Positions 24,451-33,699 of a DNA stretch of 64,000 nt are shown here, piece after piece; positions within the stretch are counted from its first letter, which is position 1, and every line of letters starts with the position of its first letter. Origin of the DNA: Spirochaetales bacterium (lineage in GTDB: Bacteria > Spirochaetota > Leptospiria > Leptospirales > Leptonemataceae); NCBI GenBank assembly GCA_024233935.1, contig JACKOY010000021.1:1-64000 (forward strand). The letters run 5' to 3'. Made by a program: the position numbers and the translations under genes. Under the pieces are notes generated by a model. It saw nothing but the letters and a program-made list of their open reading frames with translations. It searched no databases and was not told the origin of the DNA.

Positions 24451-25331
24451 GAGATTCTGGCCGACCGGGCATTCAACTTACGCAGGTAATCTGTGTTTTC
24501 CAGGCCGGGTACTGGCTCCAGGGCCAGCACGCTGATCCGCAAGCTGGACGCCTGCTTGAGAAATAGGCGTGGATCAACAATAAAAGTTCTCTTTGAATCA
24601 AACGCAAGCACACGACAGCCCGATTCCTGCATGCTTTCCAGGGTCGAAGATCCGACCGTGGGTATATCAAAACGCATATCGTGGTTCACCTTGGAGAGTT
24701 TGCAGACGACGGCGCCGCGCTTGTGAAACAATTCGCCACCGCGCCGAATGCAGCGGTCGGTTCCTTCGGCGGCCTCCACTGCCAGTACGGAGCGCTTGCC
24801 GATGACGACGGTCTGTCCGATATCCAGCCTGTTCATCTCTCGCGCGTGCAAAAGGCCAAAAGCAACGTCCAGCAATTCGGCCTTCGTGAGCCGCTTTCCG
24901 TAACGTCCGGGCGAAAGAAACAGCTCCCCCAGGTAGGTATGTTGCGGAATGATTTCAATATCGTATTTGCGGAGCTCGTCGGCCAGGTACTCGAAAATCG
25001 AATAGTCGCTCTGGTTCATCATGCGCGCCAGAAGAAAGACCGTGCGCAGGTCAAAGCGCGGATTGCGGTACAGTATATCCCGGGTCGCTTTGCCCAAAAG
25101 CAAAAGACGGCCGATCTGATGGCGTTTCATGGCGCGGATGGCCGAACTGTAGAAACGCGTCAAAACGATCGGTTCTGCGTACTCTTTGAGGTCCGGGGGG
25201 GGAGCTTCGTCGGTGATACAAAAGACCCGCAGGTCCTCCTCACCCGCCCGCAGTGCCGCACGCACGGCAAGCCAGGGAAGCTCACCCCGGCCGGCCAATA
25301 TGCCGAGGCGCCTGCGGTCCGGGGCCACCAC
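24447..25331 (-). CDS. lpxI: UDP-2,3-diacylglucosamine pyrophosphatase LpxI
   Basis: LpxI makes 2,3-diacylglucosamine-1-phosphate, the LpxB substrate, and replaces LpxH in some bacteria. The 294-residue protein matches the LpxI/DUF1009 pattern: RLGILAGRGELPWLAVRAA near the N-terminus, LLLLGKATRDI, SIFEYLADELRKYDIEIIPQHTYL, VVIGKRSVLAVEAAEGTDRCIRRGGEL, and HDMRFDIPTVGSSTLESMQESGCRVLAFDSKRT with the conserved Asp region. It overlaps lpxB by 4 bases, so the two consecutive steps are coupled. Confidence 0.93.
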   Translation of the reverse strand: MVAPDRRRLGILAGRGELPWLAVRAALRAGEEDLRVFCITDEAPPPDLKEYAEPIVLTRFYSSAIRAMKRHQIGRLLLLGKATRDILYRNPRFDLRTVFLLARMMNQSDYSIFEYLADELRKYDIEIIPQHTYLGELFLSPGRYGKRLTKAELLDVAFGLLHAREMNRLDIGQTVVIGKRSVLAVEAAEGTDRCIRRGGELFHKRGAVVCKLSKVNHDMRFDIPTVGSSTLESMQESGCRVLAFDSKRTFIVDPRLFLKQASSLRISVLALEPVPGLENTDYLRKLNARSARIS

Positions 25332-25340
25332 CAGAGAAAA

Positions 25341-25679
25341 TCAGCTCGCGGCCGCGGATGGGGACGATGAACTCGTACTGCCCGAGTCCGGTTTCCCGCC
25401 TGCTCCGCTTTCAGTTTTGGTAGTCGAAGTCGGCGCCGAGCCTTCACTCTTGCCGGTGTCCGTGCCGGAACCGCTGCCTGCAGCCTCGCCACCACCGCCC
25501 TTGCGATAATCGGTCACGTAAAAGCCGCCGCCCTTAAAGACGATGCCGGCGCCGCCACCGATCAATCGCTCCACCCTGCCGCCGCACTCGGGGCAGGTGT
25601 CCAGGGGGTCCGCCTTCATGGACTGGAAGGCGTCAAAGCGGTGCTGGCATGCGACACAACGATAACTGTAAGTGGGCAT
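25341..25679 (-). CDS. FmdB-type zinc ribbon protein
   Basis: ATG 25679 begins MPTYSYRCVACQHRFDAFQSM, the standard N-terminus of the FmdB/CxxC putative regulatory family. Two CxxC pairs (CVAC, CPEC) bind one zinc ion. Residues about 30-60 (GGRVERLIGGGAGIVFKGGGFYVTDYR) also match the family, which is about 60-110 residues. The last 45 residues are low-complexity Ser/Gly/Lys. Function in the family is not settled. It lies 9 bases upstream of the lpxI gene start and is probably cotranscribed with it. Confidence 0.85.
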   Translation of the reverse strand: MPTYSYRCVACQHRFDAFQSMKADPLDTCPECGGRVERLIGGGAGIVFKGGGFYVTDYRKGGGGEAAGSGSGTDTGKSEGSAPTSTTKTESGAGGKPDSGSTSSSSPSAAAS

Positions 25680-25737
25680 GGTCCAAAACGACCGAAGCGC
25701 CATCCGGCGTCGATTCAAATTCGAACCGGAGTTGCTC

Positions 25738-26358
25738 TCATCGGAACCAGTGCAGCGCCCATTCGATCAGGGGCCAAAGACCCCGTTCGGAAATCACGAC
25801 TGCGCTCAGAAACCCGGCCACGGCGCCGCCGATGTGACTCTCATGACCAATGCCCCGGGAACCGCGCTTCATCAGCAAATAGGAGCCCAGCAGGAAGAGG
25901 ACTGCAAACACGGGACCGGGAATCGGAATCGGGATGAACAAAAGAAATATGCTGATCCCGGGCTCAAAGACGATGGCTGCGAACACAAGGCCGCTGACGT
26001 ACCCGCTCGCGCCCAGGCAGCGATACGAAGCATCGTCCCGCCGTCGGAAGTAAGTATACAGGTCAGCGCCGATCGCAGAGCCCAGCAATATAAAGAAGAA
26101 ACCCGCGATTCCGGCCCGATAGAGGACCGGCCCGGCAAAAAAGTAGAAAGCCAGCATGTTGAGTGCCAGATGCGCGAGATTCGCGTGGGAGAAATTGGAA
26201 AGCACGAGCCCGGTAAGATTCTCTCCGCGCTTGACCTGATAGGGAATAAAAAGGAAATTCTCCGCGTTGCCCTGCCCCTGAAAGGCAGTAAAGCCGGACA
26301 TGGATATCAGCACGTTCAGCGCAATAAAACCGAGAATGACGAAGTCCAGAAAATTCAA
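25738..26358 (-). CDS. Rhomboid-family intramembrane serine protease
   Basis: The protein has six or seven hydrophobic helices. The first rhomboid block is FSHANLAHLALNMLAFYFF, the catalytic serine is in YRCLGASGYVSGLVF (GASG) and the catalytic histidine in GHESHIGGAVAGF, so the dyad is intact. The open frame reaches ATG 26445, but a TTG at 26358 has GGGAGG six bases upstream and produces an N-terminus (LNFLDFVILGF) that starts directly at the first helix. I use TTG, which also avoids overlap with the divergent gene. The likely role is cleavage of membrane-protein substrates; these are unknown. Confidence 0.85.
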   Translation of the reverse strand: MNFLDFVILGFIALNVLISMSGFTAFQGQGNAENFLFIPYQVKRGENLTGLVLSNFSHANLAHLALNMLAFYFFAGPVLYRAGIAGFFFILLGSAIGADLYTYFRRRDDASYRCLGASGYVSGLVFAAIVFEPGISIFLLFIPIPIPGPVFAVLFLLGSYLLMKRGSRGIGHESHIGGAVAGFLSAVVISERGLWPLIEWALHWFR

Positions 26359-26433
26359 ACGTATCCTCCCGCTCAAAGGACGCCCGTCCCAGCCTGAATC
26401 GTGGGCGAAGTCCGGCAGGAAGTGAGTACTGGC

Positions 26434-27351
26434 ATGGGGGGCCACCGGTCAAGCAAGGAAGCTCGCGAGTCCTATCTGCCGGTTTCAGCCATCATCCCGG
26501 TGGCCGGTCGCACGGAACTGTTGGTCGAAGCTGTGCGCTCCATTCTGCAGGGGACCGCCCTGCCGGCCGAGCTTATCATCGTCCTTTCCGGCACGCCCGC
26601 CCAAAAAAAGCGCAGTCGACTGGCGATCGCTGCCTGCCCGGACTTTGCGGATCGAGTGCGCGTCCTGGCCTGCGACGGGCCGGGCCCGGCAGCGGCCCGC
26701 AATCAGGGTGTGACTGCTTCCGGCCAGCCCTGGACCGCCTTTTTGGATTCGGACGACCTGTGGACTCCGCAGCACCTGGAACAACAGTGGCGCTATCTGT
26801 CGCGACGCCCGCACCTGAAGGCCTGCCACACACGCGAACTCTGGATCAGGCACGGCCGGGAACTGGCCGTGCCGCGCCACCTGCAACCGCGAACGGGCCG
26901 CTTTCTCCGGGATTCCATGCGCACCTGTCTGATCTCGGCCTCTTCGTTGCTGATTCAGAGGCAATTCTTTTTGGAACTGGGTGGCTTCGATGAAAGTTTT
27001 TTGGTCTGCGAAGACTTTGAACTCTGGTTGCGCCTGCTGAGCCGAAGCCCCCTTGGCCTGGTCCCTGAGGCGCTAACCGTAAAGCGCGCGGGCGACTGGA
27101 AACAACTCAGCTCCAGTCGGCATTCTCTGGATCGGGAACGCATACGTGCCATCCTGAAACTCTATCCGGTCGAACGCTGGAGTGAGAGTGAACGTCAGCA
27201 GGCGCGCCTGGCCGTCGCTGAAAAACTGGAGATTCTTGTTCGGGGAGCCCGGAAGCATGGCAGCCTCGCCGGGCTTACAGAAATTGCCAGCATGGCGCGC
27301 GACATTCTGGGCCCAACCGTGTTGCCCGAAGAATTACGCCGGCCAGCCTGA
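26434..27351 (+). CDS. Family 2 glycosyltransferase
   Basis: The N-terminal GT-A fold shows PVSAIIPVAGRTELLVEAVRSIL, GPAAARNQGVTASGQPWTAFLDSDDLW (the metal-binding DSDD motif), and GGFDESFLVCEDFELWLRLLSRSP, the typical acceptor region. It probably transfers a sugar from a nucleotide donor to an envelope glycan or lipid; substrates cannot be deduced. The frame has a GTG at 26401 and ATG at 26434; I use the ATG. About 305 residues with no membrane helix, so it is cytoplasmic. Confidence 0.88.
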   Translation: MGGHRSSKEARESYLPVSAIIPVAGRTELLVEAVRSILQGTALPAELIIVLSGTPAQKKRSRLAIAACPDFADRVRVLACDGPGPAAARNQGVTASGQPWTAFLDSDDLWTPQHLEQQWRYLSRRPHLKACHTRELWIRHGRELAVPRHLQPRTGRFLRDSMRTCLISASSLLIQRQFFLELGGFDESFLVCEDFELWLRLLSRSPLGLVPEALTVKRAGDWKQLSSSRHSLDRERIRAILKLYPVERWSESERQQARLAVAEKLEILVRGARKHGSLAGLTEIASMARDILGPTVLPEELRRPA

Positions 27352-27377
27352 ACCGAGGTCGGTCCGGACAACCAGGC

Positions 27378-29102
27378 TCAGGGCTCGAAAGCTTCCTGTT
27401 CGTCTCGCATACGATCAATCACGTCCTCAATCTCGATTCCGTAGCGCACAAAGATCGTATTGCGAACCAGATCATAGCGAACCAGAGATATGTTGAAGTT
27501 TACGGTCGCTTCGACAAAACTCTGCCGCGCCTGGGCAAGAGAGTCCAGGGCCTGTTTTACAGCCACCGCCGTAAACCGTCCCTGCCGATAGCGATATACG
27601 AGACCATTGTAATACGCCCGGGTTTGCTCAAGCGCCGTGCGGGCATTGTTCAGCGCTTCGTAGGCAACGTTGATCTGATCCACACCCTCATAGATCTCGT
27701 CGCGAATCTGACGGCGCAGTTGTTCTTCCTGAATATCCAGAGTCCTGAGATCAATGCGGGCATTACGGGCATCGACGCGGGCGTCTTCGTCCCAGAGCGG
27801 GTACTCTACTCGAAACTCCAGCCCGTATTCGGGGCTGCGGTAGTCTCCGATGTCGTTGAAGGATTGCCTGGCGTGGCGAGCATAATCACGACTGGAATAT
27901 CTGCCACCCACGGTCACCGAAGGGAGCAAGCGGTTCTCGGCCAGTTCATAAGCCTTGCGTGCGTTCTCACGCTGAAGCGCGATGCTGCGAAAATCCGGGC
28001 GCGTTTGATAAGCGAGTTCCAGATCGTCCTCGGGAGTAATGCCGCCCGGAACCTCGGTCAGCAAATTCGTGGCCCCGGTAAGTTCCAGTTGGGGGTCCAG
28101 GTTCATTTCGCGCAAAAGGGCGCGCCGTTCCGAATTGCGGTTCAAACGCGCTTGTTCCACCAGCGACTCCGCCTGGGCTGCCAGAGCGTTCCACTGGTTT
28201 ACTTCGAAGGCCTCGGCCAGACCAATCGTGCTTTTCTGAATCGTGATCGCGCGGATATTCCGGGTGTTGCGCAAAAGTTCCTGGGCGGTATCCAGGTTCT
28301 CTTCGGCGATGGAAAGCTGCCAGTACCGGATCATCGTGCCAACAACAAGTTGCGTAAGTTCGTAAATCAGATTCTGGCGCTGTATTTCCGCCAGGTTCCG
28401 ATTGATGTCATTGGCCCGACGCTGGCCATAACCGAAAGCATTCTTGAGCAACTCCTGGCGCAGAACCACACCCAGAGCGCCGGTATGGAGCGGTCGCGTG
28501 CGAAACAGGCTGGAATCCAGGGTAAAACTACTCGTGGAGCTTGTGGTTGAGCTCGTGTTGGCGTTCTGCGTAAAATCGTAGTGCGTGAAGGAACGCGTGT
28601 CGCTGGCTTCTACTTCGAAGTAGGTCCCCGTACTGAACAGCTTCTTGAGGCGCGCATAATAGATATCCGTTTCGGTCCGGGCGGGAGTAAAGAGCGATGT
28701 GCGGCCCTCGGGCGCTACAATGGAATCCTGGCTCTGGTAACCGCCTTCGAGCACCGGCGAGTACTGGGCCTCGTCTCGCAGCAGCGGCGTGTCACTTTGA
28801 AGAATTTGCAGTTGTCGAATCCGGACCAGGTTGTTGTTGTCGAGCACCAGGCGTACGGTTTGTTCCATGGTGAGCGGCACCGGGCGCCCTTCGGCATCGA
28901 CCGGTAGCGTGTTGTAAACCGGCCCATCCAGTTCGATCTGTTCGGGCTCTTCGGCCAACCCGGCGTCAGGGGTTCCGGCTTCGTCCGGCATCGGTTCGTC
29001 CTGGGCAAAAAGCAACAATCCGGGGCCCGGCAACAAGGCCAGGCACAAAACATAGACCGAGAAACGTGACCGCCGACACATAGGCTTGACCAATTCGTAC
29101 AT
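27378..29102 (-). CDS. TolC-family outer-membrane efflux protein
   Basis: The product has a signal-like N-terminus (CRRSRFSVYVLCLALLPGPGLLLFAQ). Two outer-membrane-efflux repeats follow (about residues 85-300 and 330-560), each with long coiled-coil helices, such as NAFGYGQRRANDINRNLAEIQRQN and RRQIRDEIYEGVDQINVAYEALNNARTAL. The strands resemble TolC (SVTVGGRYSSRDY and EYGLEFRVEYPLWDEDARVDARNARIDL). It would form the trimeric exit duct of a tripartite pump or type I secretion system. No inner-membrane partner is encoded nearby. Two ATG codons (29102 and 29081) are possible starts, neither with a strong binding site. Confidence 0.88.
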   Translation of the reverse strand: MYELVKPMCRRSRFSVYVLCLALLPGPGLLLFAQDEPMPDEAGTPDAGLAEEPEQIELDGPVYNTLPVDAEGRPVPLTMEQTVRLVLDNNNLVRIRQLQILQSDTPLLRDEAQYSPVLEGGYQSQDSIVAPEGRTSLFTPARTETDIYYARLKKLFSTGTYFEVEASDTRSFTHYDFTQNANTSSTTSSTSSFTLDSSLFRTRPLHTGALGVVLRQELLKNAFGYGQRRANDINRNLAEIQRQNLIYELTQLVVGTMIRYWQLSIAEENLDTAQELLRNTRNIRAITIQKSTIGLAEAFEVNQWNALAAQAESLVEQARLNRNSERRALLREMNLDPQLELTGATNLLTEVPGGITPEDDLELAYQTRPDFRSIALQRENARKAYELAENRLLPSVTVGGRYSSRDYARHARQSFNDIGDYRSPEYGLEFRVEYPLWDEDARVDARNARIDLRTLDIQEEQLRRQIRDEIYEGVDQINVAYEALNNARTALEQTRAYYNGLVYRYRQGRFTAVAVKQALDSLAQARQSFVEATVNFNISLVRYDLVRNTIFVRYGIEIEDVIDRMRDEQEAFEP

Positions 29103-29185
29103 CCGTTCAGGAATTGCGATAGTTTTTAGAGAAAAACAAGCCACGCCGCCAACGTCCACGGCGGCGGTACTGGAACCAGAAAAAA

Positions 29186-29965
29186 ATGACCGTCACCGGA
29201 AGCAAAAGCGCGCTCGGCCTGGCTTTGGTGGTCGCCCTGGGGGCAGCCCCGGGCCCGGTCCGAATGACCGGCGAAGAGGCGGCTGCGCCAGAAATGCCTT
29301 CGTTCTTGCTGCCGGCTCCGCTGTCCGGCGGCCAGAGCGACCGAATGCGTCAGCTATTTTCGGCTCCGGTTCTTAATGGAGGGCTGCTTGAAAGCATGGC
29401 GGACGAGAACGAGCTGGCCAGCCGGCGTGCACTGATCGAACGACAACATGCGCTGGCCGTGTCTTTGTGCGCCCTCGAAGCCGGTGCCCGCGAACAGGAA
29501 TTGATGCGTCTTCGCCGACTGCAGCAGCGCCAGCTCCTGCGCTGGATGGGTGTTCAGGAGCGCTACGAACACATGCTGGCCTTTCGCCTGCACGAAGAGT
29601 TGCTCGGTGCCGAGCAGCTGGATCAGGAAGGCGCCTTGCTGGAGGCCAGGCGGGTGGTCCGAACCCTGCAGCAAGAACGCCAGCGACTGATTGCCCACAG
29701 CTGGCAGGAATTCTTCGGCGCCCTTGAAGACCGCCTCGACTCAGAGTTTTGCCCCGCTCCGCCGGCGGCGCCATCGCGCCTGAATTGCAGCGGGCGGCTC
29801 TGCACGGCAGCGGAACGCACGCAAGCCGACCCGGAACAAATGTACCGGGAACCGGAGGAGCTGCTGTACCTGCCCTATTACGTGGCCCTGTACCGCTTTT
29901 TGAGGCGATTGCCGCCCGAAATCCGGGCACGCCTGGTGCTCGCCGGTTCCTGGGCGCGCCGGTGA
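29186..29965 (+). CDS. Exported protein, unknown function
   Basis: The 259-residue protein starts with a cleavable-looking signal (MTVTGSKSALGLALVVALGAAPG). The rest is highly helical and charged, with a predicted coiled coil around residues 75-170 (LMRLRRLQQRQLLRWMGVQERYEHML, EGALLEARRVVRTLQQERQRL). Three cysteines (residues about 190-208) cluster in FCPAPP, LNCSG and LCTAAE. I recognise no family. It is divergent from the TolC gene and upstream of the LamG-like gene at 30007. Confidence 0.55.
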   Translation: MTVTGSKSALGLALVVALGAAPGPVRMTGEEAAAPEMPSFLLPAPLSGGQSDRMRQLFSAPVLNGGLLESMADENELASRRALIERQHALAVSLCALEAGAREQELMRLRRLQQRQLLRWMGVQERYEHMLAFRLHEELLGAEQLDQEGALLEARRVVRTLQQERQRLIAHSWQEFFGALEDRLDSEFCPAPPAAPSRLNCSGRLCTAAERTQADPEQMYREPEELLYLPYYVALYRFLRRLPPEIRARLVLAGSWARR

Positions 29966-30006
29966 GATGAGGCAAGCAACTGTGCGCTCTGGCCGATAAG
30001 ACTAGC

Positions 30007-31659
30007 ATGCGGGCGTTCCATTGCGTAGTTCTGGTGTCGTTTCTCGGCAGCGCCGGTCTGGGCGCCGAAAGTGTCGAGTTCGGGACTCCGGCCCGGCCGG
30101 ATTTCACCGGTGTGCGCCTGCAGGGAACAGAACTCTTCCGGGGCACAGACGCTACCCGGGATATCCGGCTCCAGCCGCGTTCGGCCCATATGGCGAATAA
30201 CCTGCTCTACCTGGATTTTGACCAGGAGCTGCCACACCTCTTACGCGACGCTGCCGGACGCTACCAGGTCTTGCAGGCCAACTATATCGTGAGTCCAGAG
30301 GGGCGCGCGCGCCGGGCCGCACTCTTCAGCCGATTGGAGAACCGCGTTGAGATCGCTTCACCAGAAGAGCTCTGGCCGGGCCTTTTGCCATTGAACGATT
30401 TCACAATCGAGATGTCGATCAGGCCCATCTTCTTTTATAGAAGAAACGTCATCTTTCAGAAGACCACCCTGCTGGACGGTGAGAAGCGCGGGCTGGAGAT
30501 TTACATCGAGGGCGAACACGTCATCGTAAGTTGCTGGCAGCTATTCGAAGGCAGTGATGGCGTACGACATACCGTTCAGTTGCGCTCGCACACGTCATTA
30601 AAACCAAACGAATGGGTTCAGATTCGGCTCAGCTTCGAGGCCGCCCGGGGACGATTGGCGCTGTTCCTCGATGGACAGGAAAGCCATGTTGTCCGGGCCG
30701 GCGATAGCGGCGGGGTGTGGCAGGCCCACTTTCATCCGCTGGATCGATCACCGATGATTCTGGCAGAAAGCTATGCGGGGCTGCTCGATGAGTTTCGTAT
30801 TCTGGGACGCGCCAGTGGCGAAGGGGGCAACACGCAGTATGCCGCCGCGCAAATTGACAACGATCGACTGGCCGGACACCAGCAAAGCGGTGTGGTACTT
30901 TCTGAAGTCATGCCGGGTCCGGATCGGTTTGGCGCAGTTCACGCTCACCTGGCCTACGAAGGCGAGGAGCCCGACGCATCCATGCTGAACGTCTGGGTGC
31001 GAACTTCCAACGCTCCTTTCTCGACCGATACCCGCGAAAGCGAACTGGCCTGGCGACGCGTGCCTGTGGCCGGAATGGACCTGGGCGACTTTCGCTATCT
31101 GCAATGGAAAGCCGAGCTCAAGAGCGACCCGGGCGGGAACTATTCACCGATCCTGAAATCGTTGCGACTGACGTACGAATCCATGCGGGCTCCCACCACG
31201 CCGCGCGAGCTACGGGTTGTGGAGGGTCTTACCGACCCCGACCAGGTCGGCCTTGAATGGGTACGCAGTCCGGAACGTGAGATTGATGAACACGGGGGCT
31301 ACTTCGTTTACATTGGTTTGCGCTCGGGGGAATACGCGGGGCGCATTCAGTACGTGGTGCGAGATGGGCGCGCCGTTCCGATTCGATTCGAGGGTCTGGA
31401 ACGCCTGCCGCTTTCAACGGCAGAAGCCATGGAGCAGCGCCTGCGCCCGGAGGTGATTCGTCGCCTGCTGGACAACCGCGTACGTCTGGTTGTGACGAAC
31501 GAACTCATTCAGCAAAACATTGCGCTCGATCCCAGGCGGCGCCTGTTGCCTTTTCTGCGGGCCGGTGAAGTGCTCTACTTTGCAGTTTCGGCTTACAACG
31601 GACGTGGCGGAGAATCAGAACTTTCGGAAGAAGTCTTCGCGCGCCTGCGACCGCGCTGA
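30007..31659 (+). CDS. Exported LamG/concanavalin A-like lectin domain protein with Fn3-like domain
   Basis: The 550-residue protein has a signal peptide (MRAFHCVVLVSFLGSAGLGA). Residues about 130-270 read LNDFTIEMSIRPIFFYRRNVIFQK, LKPNEWVQIRLSFEAARGRLALFLDGQE and SYAGLLDEFRILGRA, the typical strands of a LamG-like jellyroll. A fibronectin-like segment lies near 400-530 (APTTPRELRVVEGLTDPDQVGLEWVRSPE, EVLYFAVSAYNGRGGESELS). It is probably periplasmic or surface-exposed and binds glycan or protein; no catalytic site is apparent. Its last 67 bases overlap the convergent mutM gene. Confidence 0.7.
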   Translation: MRAFHCVVLVSFLGSAGLGAESVEFGTPARPDFTGVRLQGTELFRGTDATRDIRLQPRSAHMANNLLYLDFDQELPHLLRDAAGRYQVLQANYIVSPEGRARRAALFSRLENRVEIASPEELWPGLLPLNDFTIEMSIRPIFFYRRNVIFQKTTLLDGEKRGLEIYIEGEHVIVSCWQLFEGSDGVRHTVQLRSHTSLKPNEWVQIRLSFEAARGRLALFLDGQESHVVRAGDSGGVWQAHFHPLDRSPMILAESYAGLLDEFRILGRASGEGGNTQYAAAQIDNDRLAGHQQSGVVLSEVMPGPDRFGAVHAHLAYEGEEPDASMLNVWVRTSNAPFSTDTRESELAWRRVPVAGMDLGDFRYLQWKAELKSDPGGNYSPILKSLRLTYESMRAPTTPRELRVVEGLTDPDQVGLEWVRSPEREIDEHGGYFVYIGLRSGEYAGRIQYVVRDGRAVPIRFEGLERLPLSTAEAMEQRLRPEVIRRLLDNRVRLVVTNELIQQNIALDPRRRLLPFLRAGEVLYFAVSAYNGRGGESELSEEVFARLRPR

Positions 31660-32513
31660 GTCGATGGCGCCCCGGACGGGCGCGGCTGACAGGACTCGCA
31701 AACATGGGTGCCCCGCTGGGCCACCCGCATTTTGGTCACCATCTGACCGCAACGCAGACACGGCTGCCCGTCCCGTCGAAACACAAGCAGTTGATCCGTG
31801 TAACCCCCGCTCTGCCCGCCCAGAAAACGAAAGTTCATAAAGGTCGTGCCGTTAGCCTTGATGGAACGTCGCAACACCTGCCGGATGGCGCGGCGTAAAC
31901 GGCCGACCCGTTCGTCGTCAATCTGGTGGGCGCTTTCGAGGGGATGGATACCGGACAACCAGAGGGCCTCATCGACGTAAATGTTACCCAACCCCGCCAG
32001 GAAAGACTGATCCAGAAGCAGCGGCTTGATCATGCGTCGATGGACCTGCAAATTGTGGCGCAACCAGTCCAGACTGAAGCCGGCCTCCAGCGGCTCCGGG
32101 CCGAAACGATCCGAAAAGCGCCGATAAGCAGCGCCATCGTTCAGTAAAGTCAGGCGACCAAATCTGCGCTGGTCCTCAAAGACAATCCGCAGGCCGCCGG
32201 AAAGTTCGAGGCGCGCCGAAATATGGGAAGAACGTTCTTCCGGCGCCCGACGCCGGCTGGACTCCGGATACAACTTTCCGGTCATGCGCAGATGAACCAG
32301 CAGGCGCGCATCGTCATCAAAAACGAGACTTAGAAATTTTGCCCGTCGTTCCAGCCCGACGATTCGCCGACCGCTGAGGCGCGCCTGAATCGCTTCCGGA
32401 GATCCGCCTTCAATGGCGCGCGGCCAGACCCCCACCACCTGGCGCAACCGCCTTCCAACAACGTACGTCTCCAGACTGCGGCGCACGGTTTCGACCTCGG
32501 GCAACTCCGGCAT
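31593..32513 (-). CDS. mutM: Formamidopyrimidine-DNA glycosylase
   Basis: MutM (Fpg) removes oxidised purines such as 8-oxoguanine and cleaves the abasic site. ATG 32513 begins MPELPEVETVRRSLE, where the Pro after the initiator Met is the catalytic residue and Glu is conserved. The helix-two-turn-helix region is LLLDQSFLAGLGNIYVDEALWLSGIHP. The zinc finger is CLRCGQMVTKMRVAQRGTHVCESC, four cysteines intact. The C-terminus extends about 30 residues beyond the usual end and is basic. It overlaps the convergent gene by 67 bases. Confidence 0.95.
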   Translation of the reverse strand: MPELPEVETVRRSLETYVVGRRLRQVVGVWPRAIEGGSPEAIQARLSGRRIVGLERRAKFLSLVFDDDARLLVHLRMTGKLYPESSRRRAPEERSSHISARLELSGGLRIVFEDQRRFGRLTLLNDGAAYRRFSDRFGPEPLEAGFSLDWLRHNLQVHRRMIKPLLLDQSFLAGLGNIYVDEALWLSGIHPLESAHQIDDERVGRLRRAIRQVLRRSIKANGTTFMNFRFLGGQSGGYTDQLLVFRRDGQPCLRCGQMVTKMRVAQRGTHVCESCQPRPSGAPSTQRGRRRAKTSSESSDSPPRPL

Positions 32514-32552
32514 GCGCCAGGACACCGTTGCGGGTCGCGAAGTTCAAGTGCT

Positions 32553-33626
32553 TCAGGGTGAGGAAACACGCACAATGTTGCCGTCAAAAAAACCCACGAA
32601 AATGAAAGGATCCCGGGGGTGCCAGGCAAGCGCGGTCCCGCGTCCGCTGAACGTGCGGTCCAGGCGTGGCTCTTCTGATTGGTCCGGCGAAAGCGTTTGC
32701 GAGGCCGGCGCGGGCAGAATGCGCGTAACCGGAGGGCGGCGGTCGCCTGTCGGCGTTGGGCCGCGATCGCTGCCTGTTTCGTTCAGATCGGTCAGCGCGT
32801 GAAATTCCAGAGCGCATTGCTCATCGTCGGCCTTCTGGAGCAGGAGCGCCAGCCACGCGCCATCCGGGCTGAAAGCCGCCCGCTCCAGCCGTCCGGTAGC
32901 GCGCGGTCGAATGGTCTGCAGCACCTGTCCGTCGAAAGTCGAACGCACCCGCACACCATCAAAGTAGCGGCTCGAACGTGGATCAAAGGCAAACGGCCGA
33001 CTGCCTTCGGGAGCATAGTACTCGCTGCGGTGCAGGAGCGTTCCATCGCTGGTATGGACGATGTGTAAATAATAGCTGTTCCAATCGCGCAACGCCAGAA
33101 AACGTCGGTCGGGGCTGAAGTCGATCGGCACCAGCCTGCGAACGGGTTGGTCGAAACCGCCCAGACGCTGGCGTCGCAAAGCCACCTGATCGCCGAGATC
33201 CCATTCCACCAGCATGCCGTCCCGACCGACGATCAGAAGCGTGAGCAGGTTCGGACTCATGGCCGCCGCTGCAATCGCTCCCGGGAATGAGCCGATCCGA
33301 CGCCCGGCCTGGTTTGCACCCTCCCAAAACAACACCGCCGTTTCGTTCGCACGGTGGCAGTCCCGTCGCACGGAAAAGAGGCCGGGACCGGCGAAACGTA
33401 TGTGACGTGTCTGAAAGTCTTCCGCCAGCACGCGTCCGCTATAACTCAGGCTCGCAAGGTCCCAGACGTAGGCGCCACCCACCGAGCTCGCCACCAACAG
33501 CGATCCGCTGGCGTCCAGTTCGATCTCGAGCACGGCGCCGGGATTGCGCAGGCCCGGAGGCGCGAGCGCAGCAGGCAACAGAAGCGCCGCGAAGACGACC
33601 AGAGGCCTCAGAACCTGTGTTCCCAT
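32553..33626 (-). CDS. Exported beta-propeller (WD40-like) protein
   Basis: The N-terminus MGTQVLRPLVVFAALLLPAALAP is a signal peptide. The mature protein has repeated blade-like units: IELDASGSLLVASSVGGAYVWDL, AMSPNLLTLLIVGRDGMLVEWDL, DFSPDRRFLALRDWNSYYLHIVH, AFSPDGAWLALLLQ and LAWHPRDPFIFVGFFDGNIVRVS, typical of WD40 folds. A proline-rich stretch interrupts the last two blades. It is divergent from icmF and 40 bases upstream of mutM. It has no catalytic motif, and partner binding is the likely role. Confidence 0.75.
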   Translation of the reverse strand: MGTQVLRPLVVFAALLLPAALAPPGLRNPGAVLEIELDASGSLLVASSVGGAYVWDLASLSYSGRVLAEDFQTRHIRFAGPGLFSVRRDCHRANETAVLFWEGANQAGRRIGSFPGAIAAAAMSPNLLTLLIVGRDGMLVEWDLGDQVALRRQRLGGFDQPVRRLVPIDFSPDRRFLALRDWNSYYLHIVHTSDGTLLHRSEYYAPEGSRPFAFDPRSSRYFDGVRVRSTFDGQVLQTIRPRATGRLERAAFSPDGAWLALLLQKADDEQCALEFHALTDLNETGSDRGPTPTGDRRPPVTRILPAPASQTLSPDQSEEPRLDRTFSGRGTALAWHPRDPFIFVGFFDGNIVRVSSP

Positions 33627-33699
33627 ACTATAAGGTTCGTCAAAATTGACTTGCCGCCGGACCTTTTCTCCTCAAGCCTCAGGTGAGCCCTGAAATGTC

